Of a stretch of 64,000 nucleotides of DNA, positions 1 through 12,900 are shown in pieces (the first letter of the stretch is position 1; each line of letters opens with the position of its first letter). The DNA is from Carallia brachiata (lineage: Eukaryota > Streptophyta > Magnoliopsida > Malpighiales > Rhizophoraceae), in assembly GCA_021464245.1 (NCBI GenBank), contig JADCRB010000013.1:4632466-4696465 (forward strand), given 5' to 3'. Made by a program: the position numbers and the translations under genes. A model generated the notes under the pieces. The model had not been told where the DNA came from. It did not search any database and saw only the letters and a program-made list of their open reading frames with translations.

Positions 1-222
1 CTTGGATATCCGAGTCGTTAAAAGTTTAGACTACTGTCTTCAAGGTCTTGAACTTTAATTTGAAGACAGTGTATGAGGTTTATAATAAGGAAGAGAACTA
101 TCATTATTGTATAGCTTACGATCTAATGAATCTTCTAATGGACCAAATAAATAAGTATTACTCGTCAAAAATGTTTCACACAAATTGACATTTTCAACAG
201 CATAGATAGAAGTTTTCAGTAC

Positions 223-2321
223 CATCTCCCTAAGCTTGAGTGCAAAGGTTCTGGCATCTAATTTTCTGTCCTTCACTTCGTCCATGAACTCTTCTAATGT
301 CTGAGGAATGTCACTTCTTCCTTTCAATTCATCCTTGCCAATGGGTTGTTCCAGTACTTGGTATATCACTTCTGGGACCTTCAATTAGACCCAAATCTAT
401 GAATTTGCAGATAGCAAAAAACCAAAATTTCAAGGACTAACCAAACAGTAAGGGGGTCAGGACATTACTGCAGAGTCGAGCCTTCTTCCCAATAGCCTTG
501 GTCCAAGCCTTTTTCCCAAGCAACCTAAGAAAAATAGGACAAACAATTAATTTTCTTGCATTGCTATTGCTAGTCATAATAATCATGACATCATATCAAT
601 CTTAGAGGAAACATTACTGTCTTTGCTGTTTCTAACTGTCGTTTAGGTGGGAGTTTGTCATGGTCGGTTATGCGCACAAACACACGCCAGAGGTGGAACT
701 TTAAGTGTTCAAAGTTTCTCCAAATGCGTGGCCCCTTCATGTTCTTAATTAAATAAGAACCCCCAATTTGTTAGTACCAAGCTTTTGCCACTACACTAAA
801 AGATTAAATTGTTGATTAATGTACAATTTTATATTTTAAAATTTTCTTAGAGTCATGTCTAGCATTGAGGTACATTAAGGTACTGCACTCATTACAAGAA
901 TTATAAGTCAGAATGTTAACCCAAAGTTTAAAGGGAATACTGCTAATATTAGTCAATAATTTTTGCGTTAGAATCAAGCCATACCAGAGCAGCATCTAGT
1001 AATAAAAAATTACACTCATTACTAATGCCGTGGGCTAAGATATGAAGTCCAGGATCCAAAATAAATGTTGGCAATATCAACCAACACAATATAATATAGT
1101 TTTAACCAAAAATATAATATGGTTATGAACTCAACAAATGAACCGTGTCATGGCTGCTAAAAAACTGAGACAGTACAAAATTTTTTTTTTGGTACAGGGA
1201 ACAGTACAAAATTTTGAGTCATCAAAATTTGATTTACTATAGTTTAATTAACTGACAATGAATGAGAATTTCTTTGCAAGATTAGGTGGAATTGTAAAGC
1301 AAATCGAAAACTGGCAAAATTGAGCAAGTTAGGTAACTAAGCAACCTATTTTTGGTGTGTGGACGAGAAATTAAGCAACCAAATCCCTATTCAACAGAGC
1401 AAATTCTGCACAATTTGATGAATGTAAAGTTACATGCACGCGTCCGCCTAATGAATTGGTTTGAGTGGTTAAGCACGTGGAATTTTGTGCGGGAATGATC
1501 CATAGTAAAATAAGTACTCATATTCGAATTCCTGCACAATCAAATTCTCTTAAGTTAGCGGCAACTTTGGTACTGCGATCAAGGAATAGTCTCGCACGCA
1601 AAAACACGTGAATATACCTCATGCCAGGAGAAAAAATTAAAAATTGTTACATGCACGCGAGGAATCCTATGGAATTCTGAAAGGCCCTGGAATCTTCATG
1701 TGAATCTCTAATAACACTTGTGCAAGAGGTCATAAATAAAATCTGAGAGGATTATAAAATAGTAGAAGACCTGTCAACATCACCGTCCATTGCTAGTTGT
1801 TAGATCCATCTCCGGCACCACGCGCAGTTTTCAACATAGAATCCATCGATGAAATAACGACTTGAACAATGTTTTTAACTCTTGTGATTGGTGTTTATGC
1901 AAGAAGTTGTGTTTGCTGATTTCCCTTTGTTAAATTTTCGAATTTCCTTGCACATTGTCTTCCAAAGTCTTAATTTCAAATTAATTCATCTAACGTTCAA
2001 CTCATGGAGGCTGTTAATTAACTTATACTAAAAAGTTGAATGTGTAATAATTCATTAATTTGAAAGGAAGAGTAAAATAAGAGAACAATATGTGCATTGA
2101 AACAACGTACCTATAGTAGAGCACTTGGTTTCGCCATCAATGGCATCCACGGCAGACAAAACGAACACGAATCGGAGAAGGAATGTGAAGAACAAGAGGG
2201 AATAAAAGAGCATTCGATACGAAACCCGTCTTCCACCAACCTTGAGTTTGATGAATTCTCTAACACCTTTGCCTGGCAAAACTGTTACATGCCTCAAACT
2301 TGGCGAAATGTGAAGCTGCAT
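223..2321 (-). CDS. GAUT14: GAUT13/14-type galacturonosyltransferase, 5' part only (exons 1-3)
   Basis: Family role: Golgi type II membrane glycosyltransferases (GT8) that act in pectin homogalacturonan synthesis. Seen: exon 1 2111-2321 (starts MQLHISPSLRHVTV), exon 2 469-524, exon 3 223-378. The phases join without a break (70 codons plus 1 base, 19 codons, 52 codons). Exon 1 holds a basic N-terminus and one membrane anchor (MLFYSLLFFTFLLRFVFVL, about residues 36-54). Exon 2 reads CLGKRLGPRLLGRRLDSA. Exon 3 runs from VPEVIYQVLEQP to the ALKLREM stem segment and ends at a GT donor. The catalytic GT8 domain with its DxD motif is not in the window; it must lie left of base 1. Intron 1 (525-2110) contains a SINE-like copy. 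The N-terminus closely matches remembered GAUT13/14 proteins, so the family call is firm, but GAUT13 and GAUT14 cannot be told apart here. Confidence 0.9.
1450..1560 (+). repeat. SINE-like tRNA-derived head in GAUT intron 1
   Basis: The stretch carries a box A-like segment (TTTGAGTGGTTAAGCACGTGG) and, about 60 bp on, a box B-like ATTCGAATTCCTG. This is the spacing of a tRNA-related SINE promoter. It lies on the strand opposite to the host gene. Called on motif resemblance only; the borders are approximate. Confidence 0.4.
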
Positions 2322-3549
2322 TTTTTATTTTGGGAAAGTTAGTTGAAAACAGAAGACAAAGATATATCAGCTAGCCAAGAAGATGTGATCACCACCACCC
2401 CCCCAAGAAATTGCACAGTTCTCTATGGTTCTATTTCAGGGATGGTGATTTCAATCATAATGTGCAACCTGAAGAGGAAGATTTGAGAATGATTTGCAAG
2501 AACACTCCATGTAGAGAAGGATTTGATAGAGCTTTAAGCAGTAGCTATCTGTTACCTAAACTTGCTTGGCAATTAGGCTAGGTGGTATGTGTAAATTCAA
2601 TACCTTTTTTGATGTCTAGTATTGTAGTAGAGGAAGCATGGTTTCAGGGTTGTTAAGGAGAAAAGGACATGGGACTTAGAGGACTCTAGCTATATGTTTG
2701 TTTCAAAGGCTTGGAGGGGGTTTGGCTTAGTATTGAAGGAGGGAAGTTGAGAGAGAAGACCATGTGAAATACATATTACCTGATATAATAATAAAAATAT
2801 GTATTAATTAATTTTGATGGGAAGGTGTCTTGGTTTTTTTTTTTTTTTTTTTTTTTTTTGGAGCAAAGGAAGGTGTCTTGGTTTGGTGCTACTTAACTTT
2901 GCCAACACATGAAGTCTTTTTGGCATATGAAGTGTTTGGACCTTGATTGTACGGGGCTTCTAAATGGAAAATGACCCATCCTCTCTCTTCTCTCTTTCCC
3001 TCTCTCTCTCTCTCTCTCTCTCTAATTTCTAGATAGGGATTGGTCTATGGCTTGGCCTTTTGGAGTGCAAAGACAGGAACCTGTAATTGCAATGCAAAAC
3101 AAATCAAAATCGGTGAAGAAAAATTGTCGGTAGCCTCATGTACAAGTTGAAGAAGAGTTTAACATATATATATTAAGAACATAATGATACTTTGGTGCCC
3201 AAATTCTTTAAGCCAGCCATATGTAGCAGAATTCAATTGTACATCCTAAAGTATTTACTTAGGATTTGTTTGATTAACAAAAAAAGTGAGATATATTTAA
3301 CAAACATGTTTGTTGTTGTGTCGTAAAAAAAAAACAAAAACAAAAACTACAGTATAACTGAAAAAACCCTTGGTGCTTAGGTTTCTATTTGATGTTGTAT
3401 TTTGTTTAACATACACGATGTTGTCCTTTGTTTAATATAATACTTTAAGAGTTTTTTTGTGGAAAAGTTTTAAATGACAACTCATCATTTTAAGTTACAT
3501 TCTTTAATTACAAATTTACTAAGTAACTTGGAATATAAAATATTTCCCG
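2322..3549. other. GAUT upstream region with poly-T and CT microsatellite
   Basis: This is the sequence 5' of the GAUT start codon (promoter and leader on the minus strand). It contains a T-run of about 25 at 2836-2860 and a (CT)n tract at about 2981-3023. I see no convincing coding exon. A TATA box could not be placed with confidence. Confidence 0.5.
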
Positions 3550-3785
3550 AGGTGGTAAGTTAACAATAATCTAATATGCATATTATTGCCACAATTTGAG
3601 TTCGAGTCGTTACAATAACTCCTTTCATCTTTAAAAATATTGTAAACTACGTGTTGTGGGTGCTGGATTCTTGGCCGGCGGGTCTCCCCTATAGAGGTTG
3701 GTTAACTAAGGATAACAATAAATAACTCTCGATCTCGACTCAAAAATACGATAATTGACACTTTCATAATATTTTTTTTTTTTTC
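3550..3785 (+). repeat. SINE-like element with T-tail (family shared with 55322-55640)
   Basis: It has a box B-like TGAGTTCGAGTCGT near 3598, a GGGTCTCCCCTATAGAGG block near 3680, and a GATCTCGACTCAAA block, and it ends in a T-rich tail. The order and wording match the element at 55322-55640 (CTTCCCTATCGGAGAGG, then AATCTTGACTTAAA, then a T-tail). The two appear to be diverged copies of one short retroposon family. Confidence 0.5.
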
Positions 3786-4617
3786 AAAAAAAATGGTACA
3801 TAAAGTGATTAAGATTTTGAATTTTGAGGTCTTAAGTTCAATAAAAAGCAATTTTTGTTAGTTAATTGGTTATGAGAATTTCAACTTAAAATCTTTAACG
3901 TTAAACTTTCTAACTCAAAAAAAAAAAAAACGATTAACTTTAGATGACTTCAACATTAAAGAGCTAGAGATAAAAAGAATCTGTAGAATAAAAAGAGGGA
4001 TATTTCATAGTGTGTATTCTAAGATCCTACAGGCTTTACAGTGGCCATAAACTTTGTTTTTTATCACGAGAGTGTCACTTATAATACATTTTACAAGAAG
4101 TTAATTTGTACGCAGATTTTACGGTGAATATGGGGATCTCTTCAGACGTATCTTTTCCTGTTGGGACTCTTCGCCATCAAGACTTCAGACTCTTTTTTCT
4201 ACTGATCAATTTGGGATAACAGTACTACGTAAAGGAGCTATCACTTAGTTGTGCTGACTATGTTAAAAATTTATCTTTTGCTTCTTTTAATTCTTATTTA
4301 TGTTTGTTTAATCTTCATGTCACCGAAAAAATAAAAAGAAACTTTGTTTTTGGTTCTGGGAAAGCAAGTACCAGATCGGGAAGACATTTTTTTTTTTTTA
4401 ATATTTGGTAGCAGAAAATGTTTTATTATCAATAGATTTATTAGTTCATAAGATATATAATAAAATTAATTTTTTTTATAAATTTCGTACCTTTATTTTA
4501 AAAATTAAAATTTAAAATTTTTAAAATAAAAATTTAAATTTTAACTATTAAATTGATACCGAAGGACAGCAGGCAGCATTTTGAAGTTTGAACAAAGCAA
4601 ATTTTTAGAACAGGCTA

Positions 4618-5655
4618 TGGGTTTAATACATGGGTATAAGAATCGGATCAGACCAGCTAATTCAACTAAAAAAATTTTAGTCTGGTTTGTTTTGCATAAA
4701 AAATCATTTTAGTTGAAAACCGGCGAAGAACCGGCCAGTTCAACCGAAAACCAGTAAATCGATATCAATTCTTCCGGATGAACCGATTTGAGATTTAAAG
4801 AAAAAATAAAACTAAATTAATTCAGCCACAATATATATCATAACATATATATAGTGATTTTTTTTTTGTACCCGAGCATTGTTAATTTTTTCTTTTTTTT
4901 TTACAACTAAATATAATACACTAATAATACAAGGAAATGTCACTTTTTTTACTAAAAAAATATTTCTCCCTTGAAATCATGAACTAAAAACCTTTCATTT
5001 CATATATTCGTTGATTAATTTAAAATATAATTATATAATTTATAAAGTAATTTTTTTAACTTATTGTGTTCTTCAAACCAAAAAATTAAAGACTATACTA
5101 TAAAACTCAACAAACTCCTCTAATCATGTATTTTTCCAACTTTCTTATATTAAACTATTATATATTTGACATAAATAAAAATTAATATTTTATATAAATA
5201 TAGTTTCTAAATATAATTTGCTTGAAATACTTATTATCGTTTATTAAAATTTTTCATCATACTATTTGAAAATAACAATTATATACTTTAAATATAATCT
5301 TTAACTCATGTACAATCAAAATTTATTTATATTATGTATATATAAAATTATGTTTTTAATATATTTACATATATTAATTTATTAATTTATTAATTTTACT
5401 TTACAATAAATTGTAAATAATATATATTAAATCTAGAAGTATATGTATTTTACTATATACATATATATGATATTTATATCTTATATTATTCTTTACATAT
5501 ATCATATACACATATATTTTAATTTTTATATATTTAATATTATCTACTAATTTTATCGGTTGAACCACGGTTAAACTGATTGAACCGGTTGAATTCTAAA
5601 CTTCTCAATTTTTTAGTTTAATAATCAATTTAATTTTGACAACCTTAATTTAACG
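4618..5655. mobile_element. Long diverged element with terminal AACCGG motifs
   Basis: The two ends are rich in AACCGG/CCGGTT-type words (AAAACCGGCGAAGAACCGG near 4718; TTGAACCGGTTGAATTC near 5579) and flank about 800 bp of extremely AT-rich sequence. The right end reads TTTTGACAACCTT, which matches the terminus of the elements at 6386 and 61404. The left end is poorly conserved and no target duplication was found. No coding capacity is seen, so it is probably a non-autonomous DNA element. Confidence 0.4.
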
Positions 5656-6385
5656 TGATTAATCCGCAGTTTAGAACTCAACAACGCTTGACGTTGGTTG
5701 TAAACTATGTCATCTTGAGCCTAAAAATGTCCAGTCGCCGAATCTAGTAAAAATAAAGACGCAGCCCGTGTTACCGTCAGTCAATTCAAGCTGATTCAAA
5801 TAATCTTTTTATTTGTAAAATATATTTTCGGAATTTATCTGATCTGAGGGATTTTGTGCAGGTCAGCTCATCTCCTGTTTTTGGTGACTGTAATCTTCTA
5901 TTTTTTTTTTTAATGGAGCACGGATTTAGACTCGAATAATTTCTTTAAATAACTTTGTCCAATTAAGTAATAAAATATAATTAATTAATAATTTAATATA
6001 ACTATATTGATATTTTATATGAAAAAATGAAGCGATAAAATGTATTTATTCTTATTACTGCATTTTATTCTTATATAAAATATTAATGTAATTGTACTAA
6101 GAAAGTTTTTAATTTTATTGTTACTGATGAATAAAATGAAACTTTAACATTTGATTAAATTAATATTAATTGTTACTGATTAAATAAATAAAATAATTAT
6201 TTTTAACATTCATATATTTATTTTATTATAATATATAATCTTTTTATCTCTATTTAATTTAAACTAATTTTATAAAAAAAATATCATATGTATCTGTGAA
6301 TAAAAATTTTTTGCATGTATGATTTATAGAATAAATAATATTATTTTCAGTGTTTTAAAAAATATTTTTTTTAATATGCTTAGCG

Positions 6386-6845
6386 CAAGGTTGTTAGAAC
6401 TGAACCAATCATCGAACCGAAAAATTACTTAGTCAAGGTTCAATCGGTCGAACCGGTATTTGAACTGGTGTTTAATAATATATATATATGTATAAAAGTA
6501 ATTTAAAAATAACACTTATAGATATTAATTAAATATTAATTTTTTAATTTTAAGGACTAAATTAAAAATTTTAATCAGATTTAAGATTAAATTAAAATTT
6601 TAAATTAAATTTAGAATTTAAATTATAATTTAAATAACAATTAAAATCAAATTATAATTTATAAATTTTGTAATTTTGTTGGATCGATCCAACCAGTTCG
6701 ATTTTCACCAATTTTCACCGGTTCTTAATCAATTTTAAACGGTCCGAGTCCATCTTCAAAATTGTCATGAACCGAATCAGATCCCCGACCGGTCACCGTT
6801 TAAACTAGTTCAACTGAACGGTCCGATCCGATTTTTCAAACATTG
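6386..6845 (+). mobile_element. Non-autonomous TIR element, AACCGGTT family
   Basis: It starts CAAGGTTGTTAGAACTGAAC and ends in the near-inverse TTTTTCAAACATTG. Both ends carry ACCGGT-type subterminal motifs around an AT-rich core. It reads as the reverse complement of the element at 61404-61901 over most of its length, including the TTAAGGATTAAATT-like core, so both belong to one family. The flanks (GCTTAGCG and GTCTAGCA) suggest at most an imperfect target duplication. No ORF. Confidence 0.55.
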
Positions 6846-7393
6846 GTCTAGCATATAAAATTATTTTTTTCTTTATTTTTTTTAAAAAGTAGAGAATAAT
6901 AGTTTTTTATTCAAAAAAATATCACCTTATTTATTTGGTGGGTGGGCCCTCCCCTGCAAGCTGCAGTGCTCTATTATCTTTTTTTTTTTTTAAGCAAAAA
7001 GATATATTGTATTAATAGTTGATATTGTATATAAGTTTAATGTGAAAATATTGGAAAAACTTGCGATAAGTCGGTAAATGCCCAGTATTGATATGGTTCC
7101 CAAAATCATTAAATAATTAGAAACGAAATTTATTTTGACAAATCTCACATACAGGAAAAAAAACCAAAATAAGATTAGACCTGATTAAAACTGAAGTTTT
7201 AAACATATCTATTTTATTCAAACAAAACTGCCTATAACAATACACATCATACTTTTTCGATAAACTTACAATAAAAATCGACCGAAAAGTCTCAGCAACA
7301 ATTTCTCATAATTCAAAACTTCAAATTGACGTAACAAAATACAAATACACTAAGACACATCCCAAAATACACAGTCCGAATACAGTTTAACAC

Positions 7394-7770
7394 TCATCCC
7401 AAAAATATTCCACAATAGCCAATCCCTATACAACCTGAAACTGTGGCGGCGGCGGAAGAGACGGCGGCAATACGTGCAGCGACGGCGGTGGAAAGTGTGG
7501 CAAGAAAGGCGTCAGCAGGGCCATAACCCGCGGCGTGAGAAGCAACCGGACCAACAGATGGGACTGCTTTGGCAGCCACGAAGGCCAAAGGAACAACCGC
7601 AGCACCTGTTCCCGTGACGGAAGTAGCGACTCTAGTAGTGGACACTGCTTCGGCTGCATCGGCGATGTCCTTTGCGTCTACATTCCAGCGGCTTGACGCA
7701 GTGGCACCGACATCGGAAAGGGAAACCCAACTCGTGAAAATGACACTCGTGGTGAGGAGATTCTGGATTT
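7394..7770 (-). other. GC-rich alanine-rich open frame of unknown nature
   Basis: This is a stop-to-stop open frame of about 125 codons in a sharply GC-richer island of otherwise AT-rich DNA. It reads as an Ala/Val/Thr/Ser-rich peptide (for example AAATVSGCIGIGYCGIFLG at the C-end). There is no ATG in the N-terminal half and no recognisable domain. The frame may start from a splice acceptor (TTTTAAG) near 7770. It could be a captured gene fragment, a decayed transposon frame or chance. Downstream lie GC-rich GGTGGTGGC words and the (GA)n tract. I do not recognise it and assign no function. Confidence 0.25.
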
Positions 7771-8024
7771 GACCTTAAAATGGTCATAGATGCCTTTCTT
7801 GGGGCTGAATCTAACGACTAAACACACTTAAAAACCATAAGAAAGAAACAGAAAAATGGTGGACAGAGGGGAGAGGTGGAGAACAGCAAGCATTAAGGAA
7901 CGAGGAGGCGGAAGAGAAGGGAGAGGAGAAGGGAAAAAATAACTAGCCAGCAATAGTGGTTGGCCAGCGGTGGTGGCTAACTACCATCGCCGACTAGAGG
8001 AGTCGGCCTTTGTCAGTGAGAACT

Positions 8025-8029
<5 letters not shown>

Positions 8030-8061
<32 letters not shown>
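8030..8061. repeat. (GA)n microsatellite
   Basis: An uninterrupted GA dinucleotide run of about 16 units. Confidence 0.9.
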
Positions 8062-8063
<2 letters not shown>

Positions 8064-8221
8064 AATTTTCTGGGATTAACATCTTTGATGCCATATTATC
8101 TTACAAGTCGTAATGTAAGTAGAAAATATTAACGTTTCGTTGAGCGTCATTTTGTATATTGCTGCAAGAATGATAAAGTAATTACATTACGAGTAAAATT
8201 ACGTGTCCCAGAACTTTTATC

Positions 8222-8372
8222 TTAAAATTTTGTGCTGAATAAAACTACAGTTATTATTTTTGAAACTGCGACTGATATTTTTGAAATGTAAAAATAACAA
8301 CTGGTTAAAAATATTAGTTCTAATTTCAAAAATAACAATTTCAGTTTCATTCGGCACATAATTCAGCACAAA
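8222..8372. repeat. Fold-back inverted repeat, about 150 bp
   Basis: The left arm starts TTTTGTGCTGAATAAAACT and the right arm ends ATTCAGCACAAAAATC. The interior pairs as AGTTATTATTTTTGAAAC against TTTCAAAAATAACAATTT. The arms cover nearly the whole segment, as in a MITE or hairpin. No target duplication was resolved. Confidence 0.55.
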
Positions 8373-9997
8373 AATCACCAGTCTACCAACATTTATTCTT
8401 ACATTATTTATTAATTATTGTTTGAAAAGTAACTTTTCATTTTTTGTAGATCAATAATTTTTAGAAGTTTATATCAATAATTAGCAATTGATTTTTTATT
8501 TAACCATATACTTACTTTTCTACTTTTTATAAAAGCAATAGGCAACCCTGAAAAGGTAAAATCAAACACACCCTAAAATAAATTTATTCAATGAAATTGT
8601 TGGATCCGAAACTTTTTAAAGAACATACATTTTTTACACAATCAATTCTACTTTTCTTTTATCACCCATCATGTTTGATATTTTACACTTTTAGCAAGAC
8701 AGGACTATTTTCCTTCTTTTTAAAGCATTTTCCAAATCCCAAACACATTAATGGTTAAGAGAATATATATTCCTATTTTTTATATCTCAAATTTTAATAT
8801 TAAAAATGAAAATATGAGATTTATGAGAATAAAAAAAATTTCTTTTTATTATATAATTCATGCTAAATGAGCCTACAAATAAAACAAAAAAGTTCTTTTA
8901 AAAAATGTTCAAATCATTGTTGACATCTTATAGAAGCGAAATTATTCTTTTTTTTAGCAGAATTACATAGACATGTAATCTGCAACACACAAAAAAGACG
9001 TAATTAATTTAACGGTTTATTTATTTTCTTTTTTAATATACTTTTTAAGATCCAATAGTTTAAATCTCTTGTACCAATTTTGTACTTATTATTACGTGTA
9101 TATATAACTTTTCCTTTTTTTTTTTTAGGTGAAACTATTGTGCCTTTGAAGAGATCAAAAATTATTGTTTCGTTCCTTAATGTCAATTTTTTGTCATCAA
9201 CAGGGCATCTTCCCTCAACAGTTTTGCATTTCTATTGAACCTCTCCCCCAAAAATACTTTGGACATTTAAGGAGGGAAACAAACACAAGACAACATTTCC
9301 TCATTAGAGTTTCTAATAACAGAAATCTAGGCTTCCTCACCAGTCACCACAAATGGTTAGTCTATATAGTAATGACAAACCTGAGATTGTATAAATTATG
9401 TGCAGATTCCCAGGTTCAATTTCTCCTAAGTACATTTGATGTTGCAAGTGAGGATCGCGAAAATGAAGTATTTTGCTAGAAAGTTTAAGGCTCCTTTCAA
9501 GCATCAAAAACCGTCTTCAACCTCATCTAAGATGCCAATGCACCGAAAAAGAGACGAAACATTCCACAATTTTATATATATAGATAAAGTTGTGCTTAAA
9601 GAAGCTTGTAATGCACAAGAATGGCAACATTTTAATCCAATAACAGTATGGAGGTGTTACAAAGCTGAGCTGTTATGTACATAATACAACCAATTATTTT
9701 TTGGGAAAATATGTCTGTTATGTACAAAAGTCAATAATAGAGAACTGAAACCCCAACACCACAATATTGACAATTCCGCTTCATAGTCAAGCCTCTAAAG
9801 CCTCAAACTTTTGCCTACAATTCCATCATCCACAAAATATTAACACAGTTAACGGACCCTCCTGGAGAACATAAGAATAACTGCACACCTAGAAGGAGAA
9901 ATGGATAGTAAACCATGTAAGAGAATTGTGTACTTAAGCTTTGCGTGCGAACAAAACAAAGAAAAACCAGATAATGCGGTGAAAAGCCAAATTACCT
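8373..9997. other. Intergenic DNA and ATG18 3' flank
   Basis: AT-rich sequence without a supportable exon. Near 9350-9415 a weak SINE-like pair (TGGTTAGTCTATATAGTAATG, then AGGTTCAATTTC) is present. The last few hundred bases (about 9690-9997) probably hold the 3' UTR of the minus-strand ATG18 gene. Short frames here lack splice or family support. Confidence 0.4.
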
Positions 9998-12900
9998 CTA
10001 ATCAAATTCGTCGCCTTCATCTTCAAAATGGTTCTCCATTTTCGGGCCTTCATTGTGATTATTTACAAAGTTGATTTGATCCTCCATTCTTAAGATGTCT
10101 CTATTATTTACAATCTCAAGCCGAGTATTTGCTTTCGGGCTGTCGTTGCTATTTACAAAGCCCCTAGTTTCTACTGGCATCCTAGGACCATTCCGCACAG
10201 TTTCTGCAATCCCATTGGGAAGTTCAGCGCGTACACCACCAGCATCAGTCACTGAGTCAAGTGATCCAGAGCTGCTCCCACGGGAAATTCTGCCATTTTC
10301 AGTGAAGCCAGACCTCTGACGCTGCAGGCCCCAATTGATATTGGCATAAAGAGCAGGATCTCTGCACATATCACAGAGCATCTCATTGTTATTGATGTGC
10401 TCTAGACCAAATCATACTAAAGATCATAAAATTTTCATTCATGTATAAAACTTATCATAACAGAGTTCTCAAGGATATGCATAAAAAGCATGAGTCAACT
10501 GCCAAAACTTGAATCCAAAGCAACCAATAACAGCATCTCAGTGTGAATGCCAAATGCCTAAACCTCGTTTAGGATACTCTCCATATACTTTAAATCACAT
10601 GATCGTGTAGAAAAATTAACCTATAGTTCAGTGCACCTCGAATGTTGAAATCTCGTTGTTTGAAGATGGTCGACTACAGGAACCAAATCCCTTGACCTTG
10701 CTTCAATCATGCGAGTTGCAACCCGTTCAATCTCAATTTCCCCATGCACACCTTCTCCATCCAATTTTAGCCCCTCCATTATCATAGACTGGAAGTATAT
10801 CTGCCAAGCAATTGTCAAGAACACAACACGTCACCAACAAAAAAATAAAAAAAAGGTAACAATATGAACAATTGTATCAAACTTTGCCATGTCCTGCACA
10901 GTAATACCTCAGGTTTTGCCCAGAATGGTACACGAGCTTGATGCATCTGGAGTTCAGCTTCTGAAATATACAAATGATGCTTTTCCTCACAGTTAATCTT
11001 TGTTTGTGCAAGTCCATCACTACCTTCAGGATGAACAGTATTTCCTTTTCTCATGCCTCCAATGTGCATCTTACTATTATCTATATTCCCATTCTCTCCA
11101 TATATGTCGACATTGTCTTCTCGATCTCTGCGATTTTGTTTGTGACATATATTCCACTTCTGGATTGCCTCAACTACTAATTTTCCATCGATTTCTGGAG
11201 CTGATTCACATGCTGCAGCTGACCTAGACACAATGGTTGTTAAATCTGTGCAAGCCGATATTCGCAACACATACTGTATCATACAACCAATAGGAGAGAA
11301 AACCAAAAGGTGGTGCTTTGTCTTCAAAGAAGTGGTATCCATATAAGAGTCACCATTGCCTTGGCAGTTATGAAAAGATGAAGCAATGGCACCTGGAAGT
11401 GGGGTCAACCTGCCTGATGCAGCCGCTGCTGCACCAGTTACAGTGCCTTCCAACCATTATTTCCATTCCTTATTCTGCTGATAGCAAAGAGCGTAACTGG
11501 GGGACCAGGTGCACAAAGACTTTGTTGATCGTGCAACTGTAAACCAAAGTTAGTTGGGCTTCCAGTGGTTGGTTTAGTAGATACACCCAATTGACCATTC
11601 TTAAGGTTGTAGCTGGAATCAGAAGACTGAAATTTTGCTGATTCCCCCAAGGGATTGATAGCAAATAAATGGCTTGTCCCTCTCGAGGAACTTATCATTA
11701 TCCAGTTGCTATCATCACTGAAACTGATGTCCTGTATAATCTGGAAAATGAACAAATAATCATGAACTGACAAAATATGTTAGCAATTAAATATTCACAT
11801 AAAGGGGGGGAAAGGAAAGTTAGAAACCCATTAAGCTACTCTTACTGCATTTGTAAAACCACGTTGCAGTCTGTAAATGTGTGCATAAGACCCACCAACA
11901 CCACCACCTGCAGAACTTCCCAGAAGCCCAGGCATGATCTTAAAAACATTTATGTTATGACCCTGAACTGAGGCAGTCACTAAAAGAGTCCCACTAGGAT
12001 CAAAACACAAAGCTGAAATAGGGCTTTTGTGCGCCCTAAACTGGGTAATAACAAGTTTACTAACAATATCGCGGACAACAACCTGAAAAAAGGAGCAAAG
12101 GACAAGAAGGAAGCACGGTGAGGGAACTATCATGCACATCATCCAATATGAAAGAAATGAGAGACTAGAAGCTTGAATTAAATGTCCAATGTATCAAAGA
12201 AGAATCACCATACCATTCCGACATTATCTGCATCTGGCAAGTGGCCATCAGTAGTTCCATTGCCTTTCCAGCCAGAAATTCCTAATTGAAGAGCAACATG
12301 GGAATCAGGTAAAAGCTCTGAGTAATACCTGGACAACTTTTTATATCCAATATCTCCCAAAGTCACAATACCAGCAGCAAGTTGCTTGCTCGATTCTCTT
12401 GCATAGTGTGCAACCAAACTCCCATTTGACGTAAAACCAGAAAAAGTAGCCGAAGGTGTCAGGTGTTGTGGGTTTACACGTCCAGAGTTGGAGACCGCAA
12501 CTGGACTTCCACTGTAAGCCAGCCACCGGGGGCCAACGGCAAGAGGGCCATAGCCTTTACCTCCTAAGCCAGGGGATCCACTGGCTATAGGATTTGTAAC
12601 AATAGTGTATTCTCGCTCTAAAGATGTCGCGTTAAAACATTGTATCTGCAGGACATCAAAGTCATAACATCTCTGAAAGGGAAGAGATTAAATATTATCA
12701 AACAAAAAAGTTATGAATAAGTAGACATACCTGAGAAGCTTGAGAGATAGCAACAATTCGTGAGCTGCACCTCACAGAATATACAACTGATCTGAACTTT
12801 AGCACATGGACAAAAGAGTGGGATCTCATAGAATAAAACCGAACAACAGTTGGGACAGAGCTACTGTTACGCAAGTCATGGTAGTTATGGTTAGTGCCAT

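Noticed and set aside
2097..2342. Plus-strand frame starting MKQRTYSRAL
   Set aside because: Antisense to GAUT exon 1, which matches the family N-terminus in detail.
9165..9684. Two overlapping plus-strand frames of 82-104 codons
   Set aside because: No domain, no splice support and AT-rich composition; part of the sequence looks like a SINE-like repeat.
10974..11542. Plus-strand open frames
   Set aside because: They lie opposite well-supported ATG18 exon 5 and have no family resemblance; they are antisense shadows.
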